From contig CAVPPH010000001.1 in the NCBI GenBank assembly GCA_963707275.1, positions 124,001 to 188,000 of the forward strand: 64,000 bases of DNA, written 5' to 3'. The position numbers and the translations under genes are program-made. Origin of the DNA: JACKBK01 sp963707275 (GTDB lineage Bacteria > Chloroflexota > Anaerolineae > JAAEKA01). The stretch's first letter is position 1, and each line of letters opens with the position of its first letter. The notes under the pieces were generated by a model, which had not been told where the DNA came from, made no database searches, and saw nothing but the letters and a program-made list of their open reading frames with translations. Positions 1 through 9,350 of the stretch are shown one piece after another.

Positions 1-50
1 GCCAGTTTTGTGTAACTCAACCACTTCACGTTTCACACTTGACAACGAAA

Positions 51-88
51 GGGCTGACAGTCCGTTTACTTGACAGGCCTGTCAGCCC
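51..88. promoter_or_regulatory. Nested palindromes upstream of the first methyltransferase gene
   Basis: Positions 51-60 (GGGCTGACAG) and 79-88 (CTGTCAGCCC) form a perfect 10-bp inverted repeat. A separate perfect 14-bp palindrome, TGACAGGCCTGTCA, sits at 71-84 and would compete with it. TTGACA hexamers occur at 39-44 and 70-75. The structure could be an operator, an attenuator or the terminator of a gene left of the window; the sequence alone does not decide. Confidence 0.45.
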
Positions 89-96
89 CGCCTCGT

Positions 97-663
97 ATGA
101 ATCGTCACTTCGACCTCCTCGCCCCATTTTACGACCGTGCCATTCCGCCGCCAGATCCTGACTGGCTGGCGGAGTTGCTGCGTCTGCCCGCGGACGGTTG
201 GCTGCTGGACGCGGGCGGCGGCACCGGTCGGGTGTCAGCAGGCTTGCACGGTCGCGCAGGTCGCCTGGTCATCACCGATCTATCCGCGCCGATGCTGGCT
301 CAGGCGCAGGCCAAGCAGGTGGCCTGCCCGGTTCAGGCGCAGGTCGAGCGGCTTCCCTTTGCGGACGGCCAGTTCGACCGCATCATCGTCGTCGACGCGC
401 TGCACCACTTCGCCGACCAGACGCTGGCGGTGGCCGAACTGGCGCGGCTGCTCAAGCCGGGCGGGCGGCTGGTGATCGAGGAGCCTGACATCCGCCAGGC
501 GCGCGTCAAGTTGATCGCACTGGGCGAGAAACTGGCGCTGATGGGCAGCCACTTCCACACGCCGCAGCACATCCAACTGATGCTGATCGGCGCCGGGTTG
601 ACAGCTGAAGTTGTCACTAATGACAGCCCCAGCGCGTGGATCGTCGGCGACAAGCCGGAGTAA
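97..663 (+). CDS. Class I SAM-dependent methyltransferase (Methyltransf_11 type)
   Basis: This is a small Rossmann-fold methyltransferase of about 188 residues. The SAM-binding motif I reads LDAGGGTGRVS about 40 residues in, followed by the acidic end of beta-2 (ITD) and a post-motif region VVVDALHHF and LKPGGRLVIEEPD typical of the ubiE/Methyltransf_11 group. The substrate cannot be told. I prefer ATG 97 over the in-frame TTG at 70, because 70 lies inside a palindrome that looks regulatory. It stands alone on the plus strand with a zinc-ribbon gene 30 bp downstream. Confidence 0.8.
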   Translation: MNRHFDLLAPFYDRAIPPPDPDWLAELLRLPADGWLLDAGGGTGRVSAGLHGRAGRLVITDLSAPMLAQAQAKQVACPVQAQVERLPFADGQFDRIIVVDALHHFADQTLAVAELARLLKPGGRLVIEEPDIRQARVKLIALGEKLALMGSHFHTPQHIQLMLIGAGLTAEVVTNDSPSAWIVGDKPE

Positions 664-693
664 CCGATTAGCCAACACTGGGAGAACGATCGC

Positions 694-1772
694 CATGGCT
701 AAGCAGACGGTAGGATACGTTGACCTTGAGTGGACTTGCCCCAACTGCGGCAACCGCAATCCGGGCACGACCATCAAATGTGTGACCTGCGGCAATCCGC
801 AGCCGGACTGCTGTGCAGTTCGAGGCCGGCGCCAGCGGGGAACTGCTCACCGATGAGGAGAAGATTGCACGCGCCCAGGCCGGGCCGGATATCGCATGTC
901 CCTACTGCGGCACGCGCAATCTGGCTACTGCCGAACGCTGCAAGCAGTGCGCTGGCGAACTGCAAGGCGGCGAGAAGCGCGAGGCGGGCCGGGTCGTCGG
1001 CGCCTACCGTCCCGGCGCCGCGCCGCCCATCGTGTGTTCCGCCTGCGGCACGGAAAACGCTGCGACCGCAACCAAATGCATCAACTGCGGCGCGCCCCTG
1101 GGGAAACCTGCCCGCGAGCCTGAGGTGAAGCCGGCCAAGCCGGCTGGTCGGGCCATGCCGCGCTGGCTGATCCCCGCGATCATCCTCGTGATCGTCGCAT
1201 GTATTGGTTTCTTCGCCGTGCAAAGTATGCGGCGCAGCCAGAACGTGGTCGAGGTGCAGGGGGTGCAGTGGCAGCGGCGCATACTGGTCCAGGCACTGAT
1301 CCCGGTGACTCGCACCGATTGGCTGGACCAGGTTCCGTCAGACGCCAACGTGACCAAGTGTAACGGACGCGTGCGCAGTGTCAGCCCCGACCCGGTCCCC
1401 AACTCGATAGAAGTCTGCGGAACGCCTTATGTGGTGGACACCGGCACAGGCGTCGGCGAGGTCGTCAAGGACTGTGAATACCAGGTCAGCGATTCGTGGT
1501 GTGTCTATGAAGTCCTGGCATGGGTAGCGGTGCCGGCAGTGGTGGCTGAGGGTACCGATTACAGCCCGCGCTGGCCGGAAACGAGGCTGGAAAACAATCA
1601 GAAGGAGACCGGCCGCGAGGAAACCTATTCTGTGATCCTGGGCGGCGACGGTAAGACGTACCGCGTGCCGGTGCGCAGCCTGGAGGAACTCCAGCAATAC
1701 CAGCCGGGCAGCCGCTGGCGGGTCGAGGTCAACGGCCTCGGCGGCGTGGTGGGTGTCGAGCCGGTGCAGTAG
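694..1772 (+). CDS. Triple zinc-ribbon, single-pass membrane protein (frameshifted)
   Basis: From ATG 694 (GGGAG ribosome site 9 bases upstream) the protein reads one zinc ribbon (CPNC...CVTC); the frame then changes near 805-813 and continues with two more ribbons (CPYC...CKQC and CSAC...CINC). A hydrophobic helix (IPAIILVIVACIGFF, start of the last third) is followed by about 180 residues with several Cys pairs, probably extracytoplasmic. There is no catalytic motif. The architecture resembles bacterial membrane-anchored zinc-ribbon proteins of unknown role. The second part could in principle start alone at GTG 813, but the repeated ribbon spacing argues for one interrupted gene. Confidence 0.65.
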
Positions 1773-1788
1773 AAATTCAATTCAGAAT

Positions 1789-2334
1789 TCAGTTGATTGC
1801 GGCCTCTTCAAGAATGCGTGCGACTGAGGCTTCCACGCTTAGTTCCGTTGTGTCAAGCACGAACCAACCTTGCTGCTCAAGCACAGCGGCCGCCGTTTCA
1901 AGATTCGCATAAACTGATCGGATGCCGCCATCAATGTAAGTGCTGGTGACACCTGGACCAGATCGCTTCAGATTGCGATCGATGGCTGCGCTCAGACTGG
2001 GATACAGCAAAACCTTGTAGACGTGCGGGGCGGCGAACAGGCTCTGATACTCGGCTAACTGGCTGTTTGGATCCCAGAAGTCATCGATCACCACCACAAA
2101 GCCAGCCCTGTTGTATGTCATCGCCATCTGTATCACGCTCTCCCGGGCCGCTGCCAGTTGCTCGATGAGATCCTCGCCCCAAACGTCACCTGGGTGCATC
2201 ACCCCTGACACCACCATTTCGCGCACAGTATCAACCGGGATGTGGATGCTCTTTGGAAAACGAACCGCCAACCATCGCGCGGTAGAACTTTTGCCAACCG
2301 CTGGCGCCCCGACTAACAAGAAGATGTGCGTCAT
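1789..2334 (-). CDS. P-loop kinase-like protein (AAA/zeta-toxin-like or CPT-like)
   Basis: This 181-residue protein begins with a Walker A loop at residues 9-16 (GAPAVGKSS) directly after beta-1, the pattern of small-molecule kinases, chloramphenicol phosphotransferase-like proteins and zeta toxins. VVVIDDFWD around residue 85 looks like the Walker B/aspartate strand, and an arginine-rich lid (NLKRSGPGV) follows. It probably phosphorylates a small molecule; the target is unknown. GAGG sits 6 bases before ATG 2334. It converges on the zinc-ribbon gene, the two stops being 16 bp apart in a short AATTCA-rich spacer. Confidence 0.7.
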   Translation of the reverse strand: MTHIFLLVGAPAVGKSSTARWLAVRFPKSIHIPVDTVREMVVSGVMHPGDVWGEDLIEQLAAARESVIQMAMTYNRAGFVVVIDDFWDPNSQLAEYQSLFAAPHVYKVLLYPSLSAAIDRNLKRSGPGVTSTYIDGGIRSVYANLETAAAVLEQQGWFVLDTTELSVEASVARILEEAAIN

Positions 2335-2409
2335 TCATGCCTCTATGCCAAAAGTTTGATCAAAACGTAACCCGGCATCGGTATTATGCCAATCAGCGCG
2401 CTTCCTTGG

Positions 2410-3353
2410 CTACCCTGCGTGCTCAAGCACGTGTCTTAACCACAGGTTCGCTTCGTCGATCGCCTGTCAACTCTCGGCAAACAGCTCGCCCAGCACCAGG
2501 AAGCCGTGGATCATGCCGTCGTAGCGCGTGCACACGGTGGGCACGCCCGTCTGTTGCAGGCGATCCGCGTAGCGTTCACCCTCGTCGCGCAGCGGATCGT
2601 ACTCGGCGGTGATCACCAGCGCGGGCGGCAGGCCGCTCAGATCGGGCGCGCGCAGCGGCGATGCATGCGGATGGTTAGCCTCGCTGGCATCGTTCAGATA
2701 GTGTCCCCAAAACCAGATCATCATGTCGCGTGTGACGAGGTATCCGTTGGCATTGGCGAGATAGGAGGGAGTTGCAGGGGTGTGATAGTCGGTCATGGGG
2801 TAGATGAGAAGCTGACCGCGCAGAGCGCGGCCCGCCCTCGTCGCGAATCCGCATTGCGATCACGGCTGCCAGGTTGCCGCCGGCGCTGTCGCCCGCCAGC
2901 GCGATCCGGGTCGCGTCGGCGTTGAACTGCGGCGGCATGCTCCGCCGCCCAGCGGGTGGCGGCCAGACAATCGTCAGGCCCGGCAGGGAACTTGTGCTCC
3001 GGCGCCAGGCGATAGTCAACTGATACGACGACGCAGCCCGCGCCATGACACAGACTGCGGCAAATCTCGTCGTCGTTGTCGAGCCCTCCCACCACAAAAC
3101 CGCCGCCGTGAAAGAAGATCACCAGCGGGAATGGGCCAACGCCTTCCGGTGAATAGATCCGTATCGGGATTGCGCCGGCCGGGCCGGGAATGGCGCGATC
3201 CGCGATGCTGGCGACGCGGACGGGGTTGCGGCTCTTGCGAATCCGTGCCTGCGTCGACTGACGGGCCTCCGGAACGGTCATCTCGTTGAGAGGCTTGCCG
3301 CCTGTGACCCGCATCGCGAGCAGCAGAGCGCGCATCGTCAGGCTGAGTGGCAT
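2410..3353 (-). pseudogene. Alpha/beta hydrolase, HSL/acetyl-esterase family, disrupted
   Basis: Three reading frames add up to one hormone-sensitive-lipase type esterase of about 314 residues: oxyanion motif HGGG, then nucleophile elbow GDSAGG, then the acid/histidine region (EYDPLRDEG, DGMIHGF). Frames change near 2935 and 2815. Translation of the last part meets TGA at 2467-2469, yet the same frame continues with perfect family-like sequence (QAIDEANLWLRHVLEHAG) to TAG at 2410. The TGA sits where CGA (Arg) is expected. ATG 3353 has GAGG 7 bases upstream. The gene follows the SDR gene by 28 bp. It is a decayed gene, or three reading errors plus a substitution. Confidence 0.75.
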
Positions 3354-3381
3354 ATCACAGCCTCGTGGCAGCGAGAGAGTT

Positions 3382-4284
3382 CTAAGACGAGCCATTCGCG
3401 CCAAGCCCGCACCACTCCCAACTCAATTCCCACAGACGGCGCGCTTTCTCTTCGTCGTAAGACTCGTCACTGGAGCGTATCTCTTTGCCATCCACGATGA
3501 ACTTGCCGCCGACGCTTTCATAGCGGGGATCGGTCGCGGCGACCATGTAAGACGAAGAGGCCTGTTCCAGCGAGCGCGCAAAGGGCATGCGCGGCAGGAT
3601 TTGATTGTACATCAGACGGTCAAGCGCCGACGTCCGGCGATTACCGATGGCCTCGGGCACAAAACCAGGACACACCGCATTCGACGTCACGCCCGTGCCT
3701 GCGAGCCTGCGCTGCAACTCGTACGCAAACCACATGTTCGCCAGCTTGGAGTTGCGGTAGAAGATCTCGGAGTTGTAGTACTTTTCCCCCTTGAGGTTGT
3801 CGTAGTCGAAATCAGGCGCTCCCCTGCCTCCGTAACCCGGCACGTGCTTCTGCGAGGAGACCGTGATCACGCGTGCCGGGGCTGATTGCTTCAGGTTGTC
3901 CAGCAACAGATTGGTAAGCAGGAAGTGCCCCAGGTGATTGGTGCCGAATGTCATTTCGAAGCCGTCGGCGGTGAAGCTGGCCTGCTCGCCGGCGACCGAT
4001 CCGCCCGCATTGTTGATCAGGACGTGCAGCGGGTAGCCCATGGCCTGAAACGCGGCGGCGCATTGGCGCACGGCTGCGAAAGACGCCAGGTCGAGCGGGA
4101 TCGACTCGAGGCTGGCGCTGGGATTGCCGGCGCGGATGCGCTCGATGGCCTGCGCGCTGGTCTGTTGATTGCGCGACGCGAGGATGACGTGGAATCCTTT
4201 GGCCGCCAGCTTGCTGGCAGTGGCAAAGCCGATACCGCTGTTCCCGCCTGTGATCATCGCGACGCGTGGTTGTTCTGCTGGCAT
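3382..4284 (-). CDS. Short-chain dehydrogenase (retinol dehydrogenase/POR-like)
   Basis: This is an intact classical-type SDR of 300 residues. The nucleotide-binding motif TGGNSGIG is at residues 11-18, followed by NNAG, the catalytic Ser region VSSQKHVPG and the active-site YRNSK. The long form with a C-terminal region reading YDEEKARRLWELS is typical of the retinol dehydrogenase/protochlorophyllide reductase-like branch, which oxidises or reduces lipophilic alcohols with NADP(H). ATG 4284 was chosen because the SDR fold begins right there; the open frame upstream (to 4416) has no domain sequence. It is probably co-transcribed with the esterase downstream. Confidence 0.85.
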   Translation of the reverse strand: MPAEQPRVAMITGGNSGIGFATASKLAAKGFHVILASRNQQTSAQAIERIRAGNPSASLESIPLDLASFAAVRQCAAAFQAMGYPLHVLINNAGGSVAGEQASFTADGFEMTFGTNHLGHFLLTNLLLDNLKQSAPARVITVSSQKHVPGYGGRGAPDFDYDNLKGEKYYNSEIFYRNSKLANMWFAYELQRRLAGTGVTSNAVCPGFVPEAIGNRRTSALDRLMYNQILPRMPFARSLEQASSSYMVAATDPRYESVGGKFIVDGKEIRSSDESYDEEKARRLWELSWEWCGLGANGSS

Positions 4285-4470
4285 AGGTTCTTTCTGATTT
4301 GGCTCATGTTTAGTACAACTGCTCTGGCCGGTCTCCAGACCGTGCCCGTATCGTCCAGTGCACTTGTTCCAGTCTTGAGCCTTCCGCTTCGGTTGATTTC
4401 GTGTGTTGGTGCACAACCAAAACCATTGTATCGAGGTAACAGACTGGTCGCAAACCTCAGAATGAAGCCA

Positions 4471-5198
4471 TCACGACGATTCCGTGTTGTAGATCACCGG
4501 CATCTGCCCCCGCCACTGCTTCCACGTGTCGTCGTCGGTGATCAACTGCGCCATGAAGTGGCCGACGTTGATGCGGCTGGTCTTGCCGGCATCGAAGAAA
4601 ACGCTGCGGATCGGCGAGGGATAGATCTCGTACCCGGTGACGTGATCCACGTCGATCAGGCTGTCCGGGCGCACGACAACCCATTCGATCTGGCCGTCGT
4701 TTTGGCCGATACCGGTCCGCAGATATTCCGCAGCCTGTTCGTTGTCTGCCTGCGGAGGCACCAGCACACGCATCAGCCCGATGACCAGCCGTTCGGAAGC
4801 CGCGAGCTGCTCGTCGAGATCGCGGTTGCGATTGCCGGTCGTGTTCATCAGCACAAACCGGACCGGCTCTGCCGGCTGGTTGGCCTTGACAGCCGCGCAC
4901 AAGCGGCGGGTCGCATCGGTGACCAGCCGGCGCGGGCTGCCCCAAATTCCCTTCAAAGTCATGTTGTGTCCCAAACACGACGCTACCGCATCACATCCTT
5001 GAACGTGGCGGGCCATCTCGGCGTCGCTCAATTCCAGGACGCTGGCCTGTATCACCGTAGATGATCGTGATTTCTGACCGTTTCGGGCAGCTTGTCGGGC
5101 GATCTCACGATCACCTTGACGGCTTCTCCGCGGTTCAGCAATTGCTCCACCAGCAGCCTGCCGGTTGCTCCTGTCGCTCCAACTACCAGGGTGGTCAT
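4471..5198 (-). CDS. NAD(P)-binding atypical SDR (NmrA/SDR_a5-like), frameshifted
   Basis: ATG 5198 has a textbook AAGGAGG ribosome site 6 bases upstream and opens TTLVVGATGATGRLLVEQLL, the GATGxxG dinucleotide motif of atypical SDRs. The frame changes near 5062-5075, after which the protein continues (SSTVIQASVLELSDAEM ... DAVASCLGHN ... VVRPDSLID) to a stop at 4471, about 242 residues in all. The family includes NmrA-like redox sensors and NAD(P)H-dependent reductases acting on bound ligands; the role here is unknown. The upstream region to AlkA is 60 bp. Confidence 0.7.
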
Positions 5199-5260
5199 CT
5201 TTTTCCTCCTTCAATGAGCAGCGCTATGCGTCCAGCGCTACCGGTTCGTCTCTGTTGATG

Positions 5261-5938
5261 CTATCGTGCGCTCAGGTAGTAATGCCACAGGATGCGTGCG
5301 GCGACTGCGCGCCAGGGTCTCCAGGATGCTGCAATTTCGGACAACTTCATCCGCGGTTGACGCGGCGGGCAATCGCTTGACTTTCTGCATTGCCTTGACT
5401 AACGCCAGATCGCCCGCCGGCCAAACATCGGGTCGCAGCAACGCCATCAGCAGGTAGATATCCGCGGTCCAGCGGCCGATCCCCTTGACCTGCATCAGTT
5501 GCGCCCGCACAGCCGCGTCGTCCAGCGAAACCAGCCTATCGAGGTCGAGGTCGCCGCTCACGATGGACCGCGACAGCTCCCGCCCGTAGACGCGCCTTCT
5601 GGCGGCTGAAGCCAATCCCGGCGCAGTTCGTCGTCGTTGAACTCAAGAAAGCGTTGCGGCGTCAGTTGCTCCGCTGCCGCTGCGAGTTTGTTGAACGCAG
5701 CCCGAGCGGACGCCAGCGAGACCTGCTGCTCCAGGATGATGTGGATCAGGGTCGGAAAACCGGGTGTCCGCGCCCAGAGCGGCGGATTGCCGTGCGCCGC
5801 GACGATGGCTGCCAGATCCGCGTCGACCGCGACCAAATGGCGTACGCCTTCGACCAACCCTGCATTGTCGAGCACGCCGCGTGGCGATTGATCCAAGGGC
5901 GATAATGACCTGCCGGTCGGTGGGTGTCCAACAGCCAT
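5261..5938 (-). CDS. alkA: DNA-3-methyladenine glycosylase II (AlkA-like, HhH-GPD), frameshifted
   Basis: This base-excision repair glycosylase removes alkylated purines. The N-terminal half carries the helix LIHIILEQQVSLASA. The helix-hairpin-helix VKGIGRWTADIYLL includes the family's catalytic Asp after WTA. Two frame changes lie within 5580-5625 and a third near 5325; after the last, the C-terminus reads WRPWRAVAARILWHYYLSAR, exactly the family ending, to TAG at 5261. ATG 5938 overlaps the TAA of the upstream GH114 gene (TAATG), so the two are probably translationally coupled. Length about 225 residues is normal. Confidence 0.75.
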
Positions 5939-6834
5939 TAGCGACACGCCTCTCGATATGCACCCAAGTCACGGTGCTTCAGAATGACGTTAAATCGCAT
6001 GGCGCGAGCTTGTTCACAGACTTCGTCCAGCGATACACCTGTATCTGTGTATTCGGCGGCAAAGACAGGCTTGCCGGTGGCTACGAATGGTTCCATCTGT
6101 TCGCACCAGCCTTCCGCAAAGCAGCTTTCGGTCAGCGCCCAATCAAAGTATGGTAGCAAATCCGCCACTTGCTCAGCATCGTTCTTTAACCCGATGGATA
6201 GTCCGCGACTGTGGGCTTCTTCGGCCAGCCAGAGGTTGTACGCCAGTTGATCCTGATAGGTCAGAGGAAAACCGGTGTCGTTCAGATAGCCGTCGATGTT
6301 GTCTGGCTCGAGGCCATCATATCCCTTTGCCTGACATTCATCAAACCTTGCTCGCATGATCGGGGCCAGCAAGTCGATGCGCCGAATATCTAACCAGTTT
6401 TCCCCCGGCCAGCCAGCGTATTTCTTGCCGATGACTTCTGCGGGGAACTGGTCCCTGTCAGGTCGCCAGTCCTCCCAGGACCCCACGCTGATGTAACAGA
6501 CCACCGACTGTCCCCGGCTATGCAAGGCAGCTACTGTGCTGGCATCGTTGTCGAACAGGTCGATATCGACCATCTCCGCGTCAAATGACAGGTCAAGCGC
6601 GTCGCCAAGTTGCCACTGCCAGGATGTGTCTATAGACGGTCTCCACAGCGGTGTACGGCTCAACGCAGGCTCGATCGCTGCAGTTTGGGAGGGTGAAATT
6701 GCAGGCGCGACGACCTGAGCCAGTTCTGGTTTGGGTACTCCGTTGCCACTGGACAGGGCGTCAGGAGAGCTATCGGCACAAGCTGTGACCGCCAGCAGTG
6801 CGATCAGCAAACAGAAGTGCAAGACAAGTTTCAC
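5938..6834 (-). CDS. GH114-type endo-alpha-1,4-polygalactosaminidase-like lipoprotein
   Basis: This intact protein of 298 residues starts at GTG 6834. The first 20 residues are a lipoprotein signal (LAVTAC lipobox), so it is an exported, membrane-anchored protein. From about residue 62 it carries the TIM-barrel of family GH114: YISVGSWEDWRPDR, then the acidic GLEPDNIDGY strand with likely catalytic Asp/Glu, then GLKND and FAAEYTD. Family members hydrolyse galactosamine-containing exopolysaccharides such as Pel. It may trim its own or a neighbour's biofilm polymer; no polysaccharide operon is seen nearby. Confidence 0.8.
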   Translation of the reverse strand: MKLVLHFCLLIALLAVTACADSSPDALSSGNGVPKPELAQVVAPAISPSQTAAIEPALSRTPLWRPSIDTSWQWQLGDALDLSFDAEMVDIDLFDNDASTVAALHSRGQSVVCYISVGSWEDWRPDRDQFPAEVIGKKYAGWPGENWLDIRRIDLLAPIMRARFDECQAKGYDGLEPDNIDGYLNDTGFPLTYQDQLAYNLWLAEEAHSRGLSIGLKNDAEQVADLLPYFDWALTESCFAEGWCEQMEPFVATGKPVFAAEYTDTGVSLDEVCEQARAMRFNVILKHRDLGAYREACR

Positions 6835-6933
6835 TGAATCATCGTCCTGTTTCTACAAGTCACGTAACGAAAGAAGGACCCTATGCCGCGCTAGCGTCAA
6901 GGAGAGTGCATCATCGAACCGCCTACCATCAGT

Positions 6934-7519
6934 TCAACGACCTGTGTACTCGCTGCGGAGAAGCCCGTACAAGTAATCTCCGTGAAACGATCCGTCAAGC
7001 GTTCTTCCTGTTTTCCCGCAGGTGACCTTCGCGTCGAAAACCGCATCGTTCGAGAAGGCGCCAACTGCGGGTGTTGTTCTCGTTGCAATCACTTGTCACC
7101 CGATGCGCACCCAATTCGATGAACAATGCTTCTAAAACGCGATTGACGGCCTCGGAGATGACCCCCTTGCCCTCGTAGTTGGTATCAGCCACGTAGCCGA
7201 TGACGAACTCCGGCAAATCCCGGTTGGTCGGCGCGACGTACACTTGCCCTGCCCATTCGCCGGTTGCTTTGTCAAAGATGCCAACGAAGAAGCGAGTACC
7301 GCAATGCCAATCCTCTGCCAGTTGCCTGACGATGGCTTCGGCGTGTTCCTCGTCCTTCAAGTAAAGTATGACATTGCCGGACTCGAACCTGGCCAAATGC
7401 TCCCGATTGCGGATGCCAGCCGCATAATACATCGGGCCATCGCCCGACTCGTAGCGTCGCAGGTGCAGCCGTTCGGTATCCATGTGCTCAGGAACCGTTG
7501 TCAACAGGGGATTATCCAT
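6934..7519 (-). CDS. GNAT acetyltransferase (RimJ/RimL-like), frameshift near C-terminus
   Basis: This N-acetyltransferase has the TERLHLRRY opening of ribosomal-protein-type GNATs, the acetyl-CoA pyrophosphate loop region YEGKGVISEAVNRVL and ENNTRSWRLLERCGF. The first frame stops at 6995, just after ENRKNA. Shifting by one base restores the standard family end (DGSFHGDYLYGLLRSE) to a stop at 6934, so a single indel near 6996 is likely. The start is uncertain: ATG 7519 has GGAA nearby, and 7549 and 7564 are alternatives. The substrate is unknown. Confidence 0.75.
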
Positions 7520-7625
7520 ATTTCCATCGTCATTCCAGTCTTCCGACATTGATCGATTGGGCATTGGCTCTCATCCCAAGCGCTGAGGCCAGCCGAGCGA
7601 GCCTACCGGCGAACGCGAGCGATGC

Positions 7626-8411
7626 TTATGGGCGTGTTCTCATTGACTGGTAGCCTGGTGTCAAGGCGCATCGAAGAAGATTGTTCAACGGCCCATCCTC
7701 GCCCACACGATGTCTGAAGGCCGGCACGATTGTCTCCAATCGGTGTATCTCGCCCTCGCAGTACGCTTGCAGAACTGGATCGACCGCTACCTCGCTTTGC
7801 TCGGCTGACTGGCTCTTGGCAATGTAAAGCCGTTCGATGGCTTGCCTCAGTTCAGTGGATGTCACGAGCCGGTCAACGCTGGTCCAGATACTCATTGGCA
7901 CCACAGTATCGGTTTTCTCTATCCAGTTGACGGCCAGCAGCATTCGCAGGGCATAGAAGATCTTCTTGACGTGCATCCGGTCCGCTTCTATCGCCATTGA
8001 AAAGTAGTGGCGAGCAGCCTGAAAATAGTGCTTCCCGCATAGAAAAGGTGAAAAATAGTCCGGCGCCAGTTGCCACAACGACCGAACTACATGATGCGGT
8101 TCCACATAGATAATCGGTGAGCTCATCCATTCCAGCAGGCGTGCATTCGATCGTTGAAAAAGTTGCAGTGTCTTCCGAAAATCCCAACCCAGCAAATCAA
8201 GCTGATCAGATATGGGAAGCTCAATCACGTCCCGCACCGGGTGAATTGACAGATACGTTTCAGGTTGTCGAAGATAGATGAAGCGGACATCGTAATCGCT
8301 GTCCACAGACGAAAACTGCCAGCCTCTGCTGCCGGACTCGCAGGCGAACAGGATGGAAACCTTTTCCACTCTGGATACTTCATCCAGCTTTGTGAGTATC
8401 GCTTCTCGCAT
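7626..8411 (-). CDS. COG3541-type predicted nucleotidyltransferase
   Basis: This intact 261-residue protein has the nucleotidyltransferase signature GSRGW followed by SDYDVRF (metal-binding Asp pair) within residues 28-45, as in the COG3541 (YcgL-like) family. The C-terminal two thirds are helical, with conserved-looking KKIFYALRMLLAVNWIE. Members are found as stand-alone predicted nucleotidyltransferases, some linked to phage or toxin contexts; the substrate is not known. No partner gene is adjacent. Confidence 0.75.
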   Translation of the reverse strand: MREAILTKLDEVSRVEKVSILFACESGSRGWQFSSVDSDYDVRFIYLRQPETYLSIHPVRDVIELPISDQLDLLGWDFRKTLQLFQRSNARLLEWMSSPIIYVEPHHVVRSLWQLAPDYFSPFLCGKHYFQAARHYFSMAIEADRMHVKKIFYALRMLLAVNWIEKTDTVVPMSIWTSVDRLVTSTELRQAIERLYIAKSQSAEQSEVAVDPVLQAYCEGEIHRLETIVPAFRHRVGEDGPLNNLLRCALTPGYQSMRTRP

Positions 8412-8510
8412 TGGTTCGTGAACTCATACTGTGCTGGCACACACCGGCCAATCTGACCCGGCAGGGTCGCGGTCAACGGCTTTGGCTGCAAAGAACAAGC
8501 CGCAACGTGC

Positions 8511-9332
8511 CTACGATACTCCGCTTTCGCTGATCGGCATCCCTTCGCCCATCCATTCGATCAACGAGCCGTCGTAGACCGATACATTTTCGTTCCCGGC
8601 AATCAAATGCGCGATTGCATTGACCGTCGCGGCGATTCCGCCGCCGCAGTACGTGATGATCCGGTCGTGCTGCGATGCTGCTTGCAGGCGAGATACGAAC
8701 TCGTCGTCGGGCACTAACGCATCCATTCCCTGCATCAGGTCCAAGGCTGAAACGAACGACGAGCCCGGTATGTATACGCCGCCATACATTTCAACGGGCA
8801 GCGTATATTCCGTGCAGACGCTGCTGTCGTCCATGGCTTGCAGGACTTCTTCCTTGCTGGCGAACATGCCCGGCCTGAAGTGACCCGCAAATTGCGCGCC
8901 TGCATAGTGGCAGGGTTCCTGTTCCAGTTTGCCACCTGCCTTTACCCAGCCAGCAAGCCCGCCATTGAGGACGCGCACGTTGTTGTGGCCGGCATAACGG
9001 AGAATCCACCAGGCGCGGGTTGCGGCAGGAAACACGCCGGATGCATAGAAAACGACTTCGGCATCCTGTGAAATCCCAATGCGGCCAATCTGCTTGACCA
9101 GGTCAGTTTCAGACGCGACCATATACTCATACTCGCTGCCCGGATCAGAAAAATCGGCGTGGTCAAAAAAGGCGGCGCCGGGGATGTGACCCGCGAGGTA
9201 TTTCTCGTAGGCAGTTGTCGGGTCTGCTTCGCTTCTGAAAAACAGGATCGTGGCATCGTAGATGCGAATGTTTGGGTCGTCCAGTTTCGCCAGCAGCTCA
9301 TCTGCTTCAATGAAGATGCTATCTCTGTTCAC
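8511..9332 (-). CDS. Thiosulfate/3-mercaptopyruvate sulfurtransferase (tandem rhodanese)
   Basis: This intact protein has 273 residues and two rhodanese domains. The N-terminal, inactive copy spans about residues 5-120. The C-terminal copy has the active-site loop ITYCGGGIAAT with the persulfide-forming Cys. The CGGGIAA loop differs from the thiosulfate-type CRxGxT loop, so the donor is uncertain. GTG 9332 is preceded by AAAGGAGA at 8 bases. It probably moves sulfane sulfur to thiophilic acceptors in the cytosol. Confidence 0.85.
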   Translation of the reverse strand: MNRDSIFIEADELLAKLDDPNIRIYDATILFFRSEADPTTAYEKYLAGHIPGAAFFDHADFSDPGSEYEYMVASETDLVKQIGRIGISQDAEVVFYASGVFPAATRAWWILRYAGHNNVRVLNGGLAGWVKAGGKLEQEPCHYAGAQFAGHFRPGMFASKEEVLQAMDDSSVCTEYTLPVEMYGGVYIPGSSFVSALDLMQGMDALVPDDEFVSRLQAASQHDRIITYCGGGIAATVNAIAHLIAGNENVSVYDGSLIEWMGEGMPISESGVS

Positions 9333-9350
9333 CGTTCGATCTCCTTTAAT

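Noticed and set aside
3886..5064. Plus-strand 392-residue frame
   Set aside because: It is antisense to two SDR-type genes, without motifs or ribosome site.
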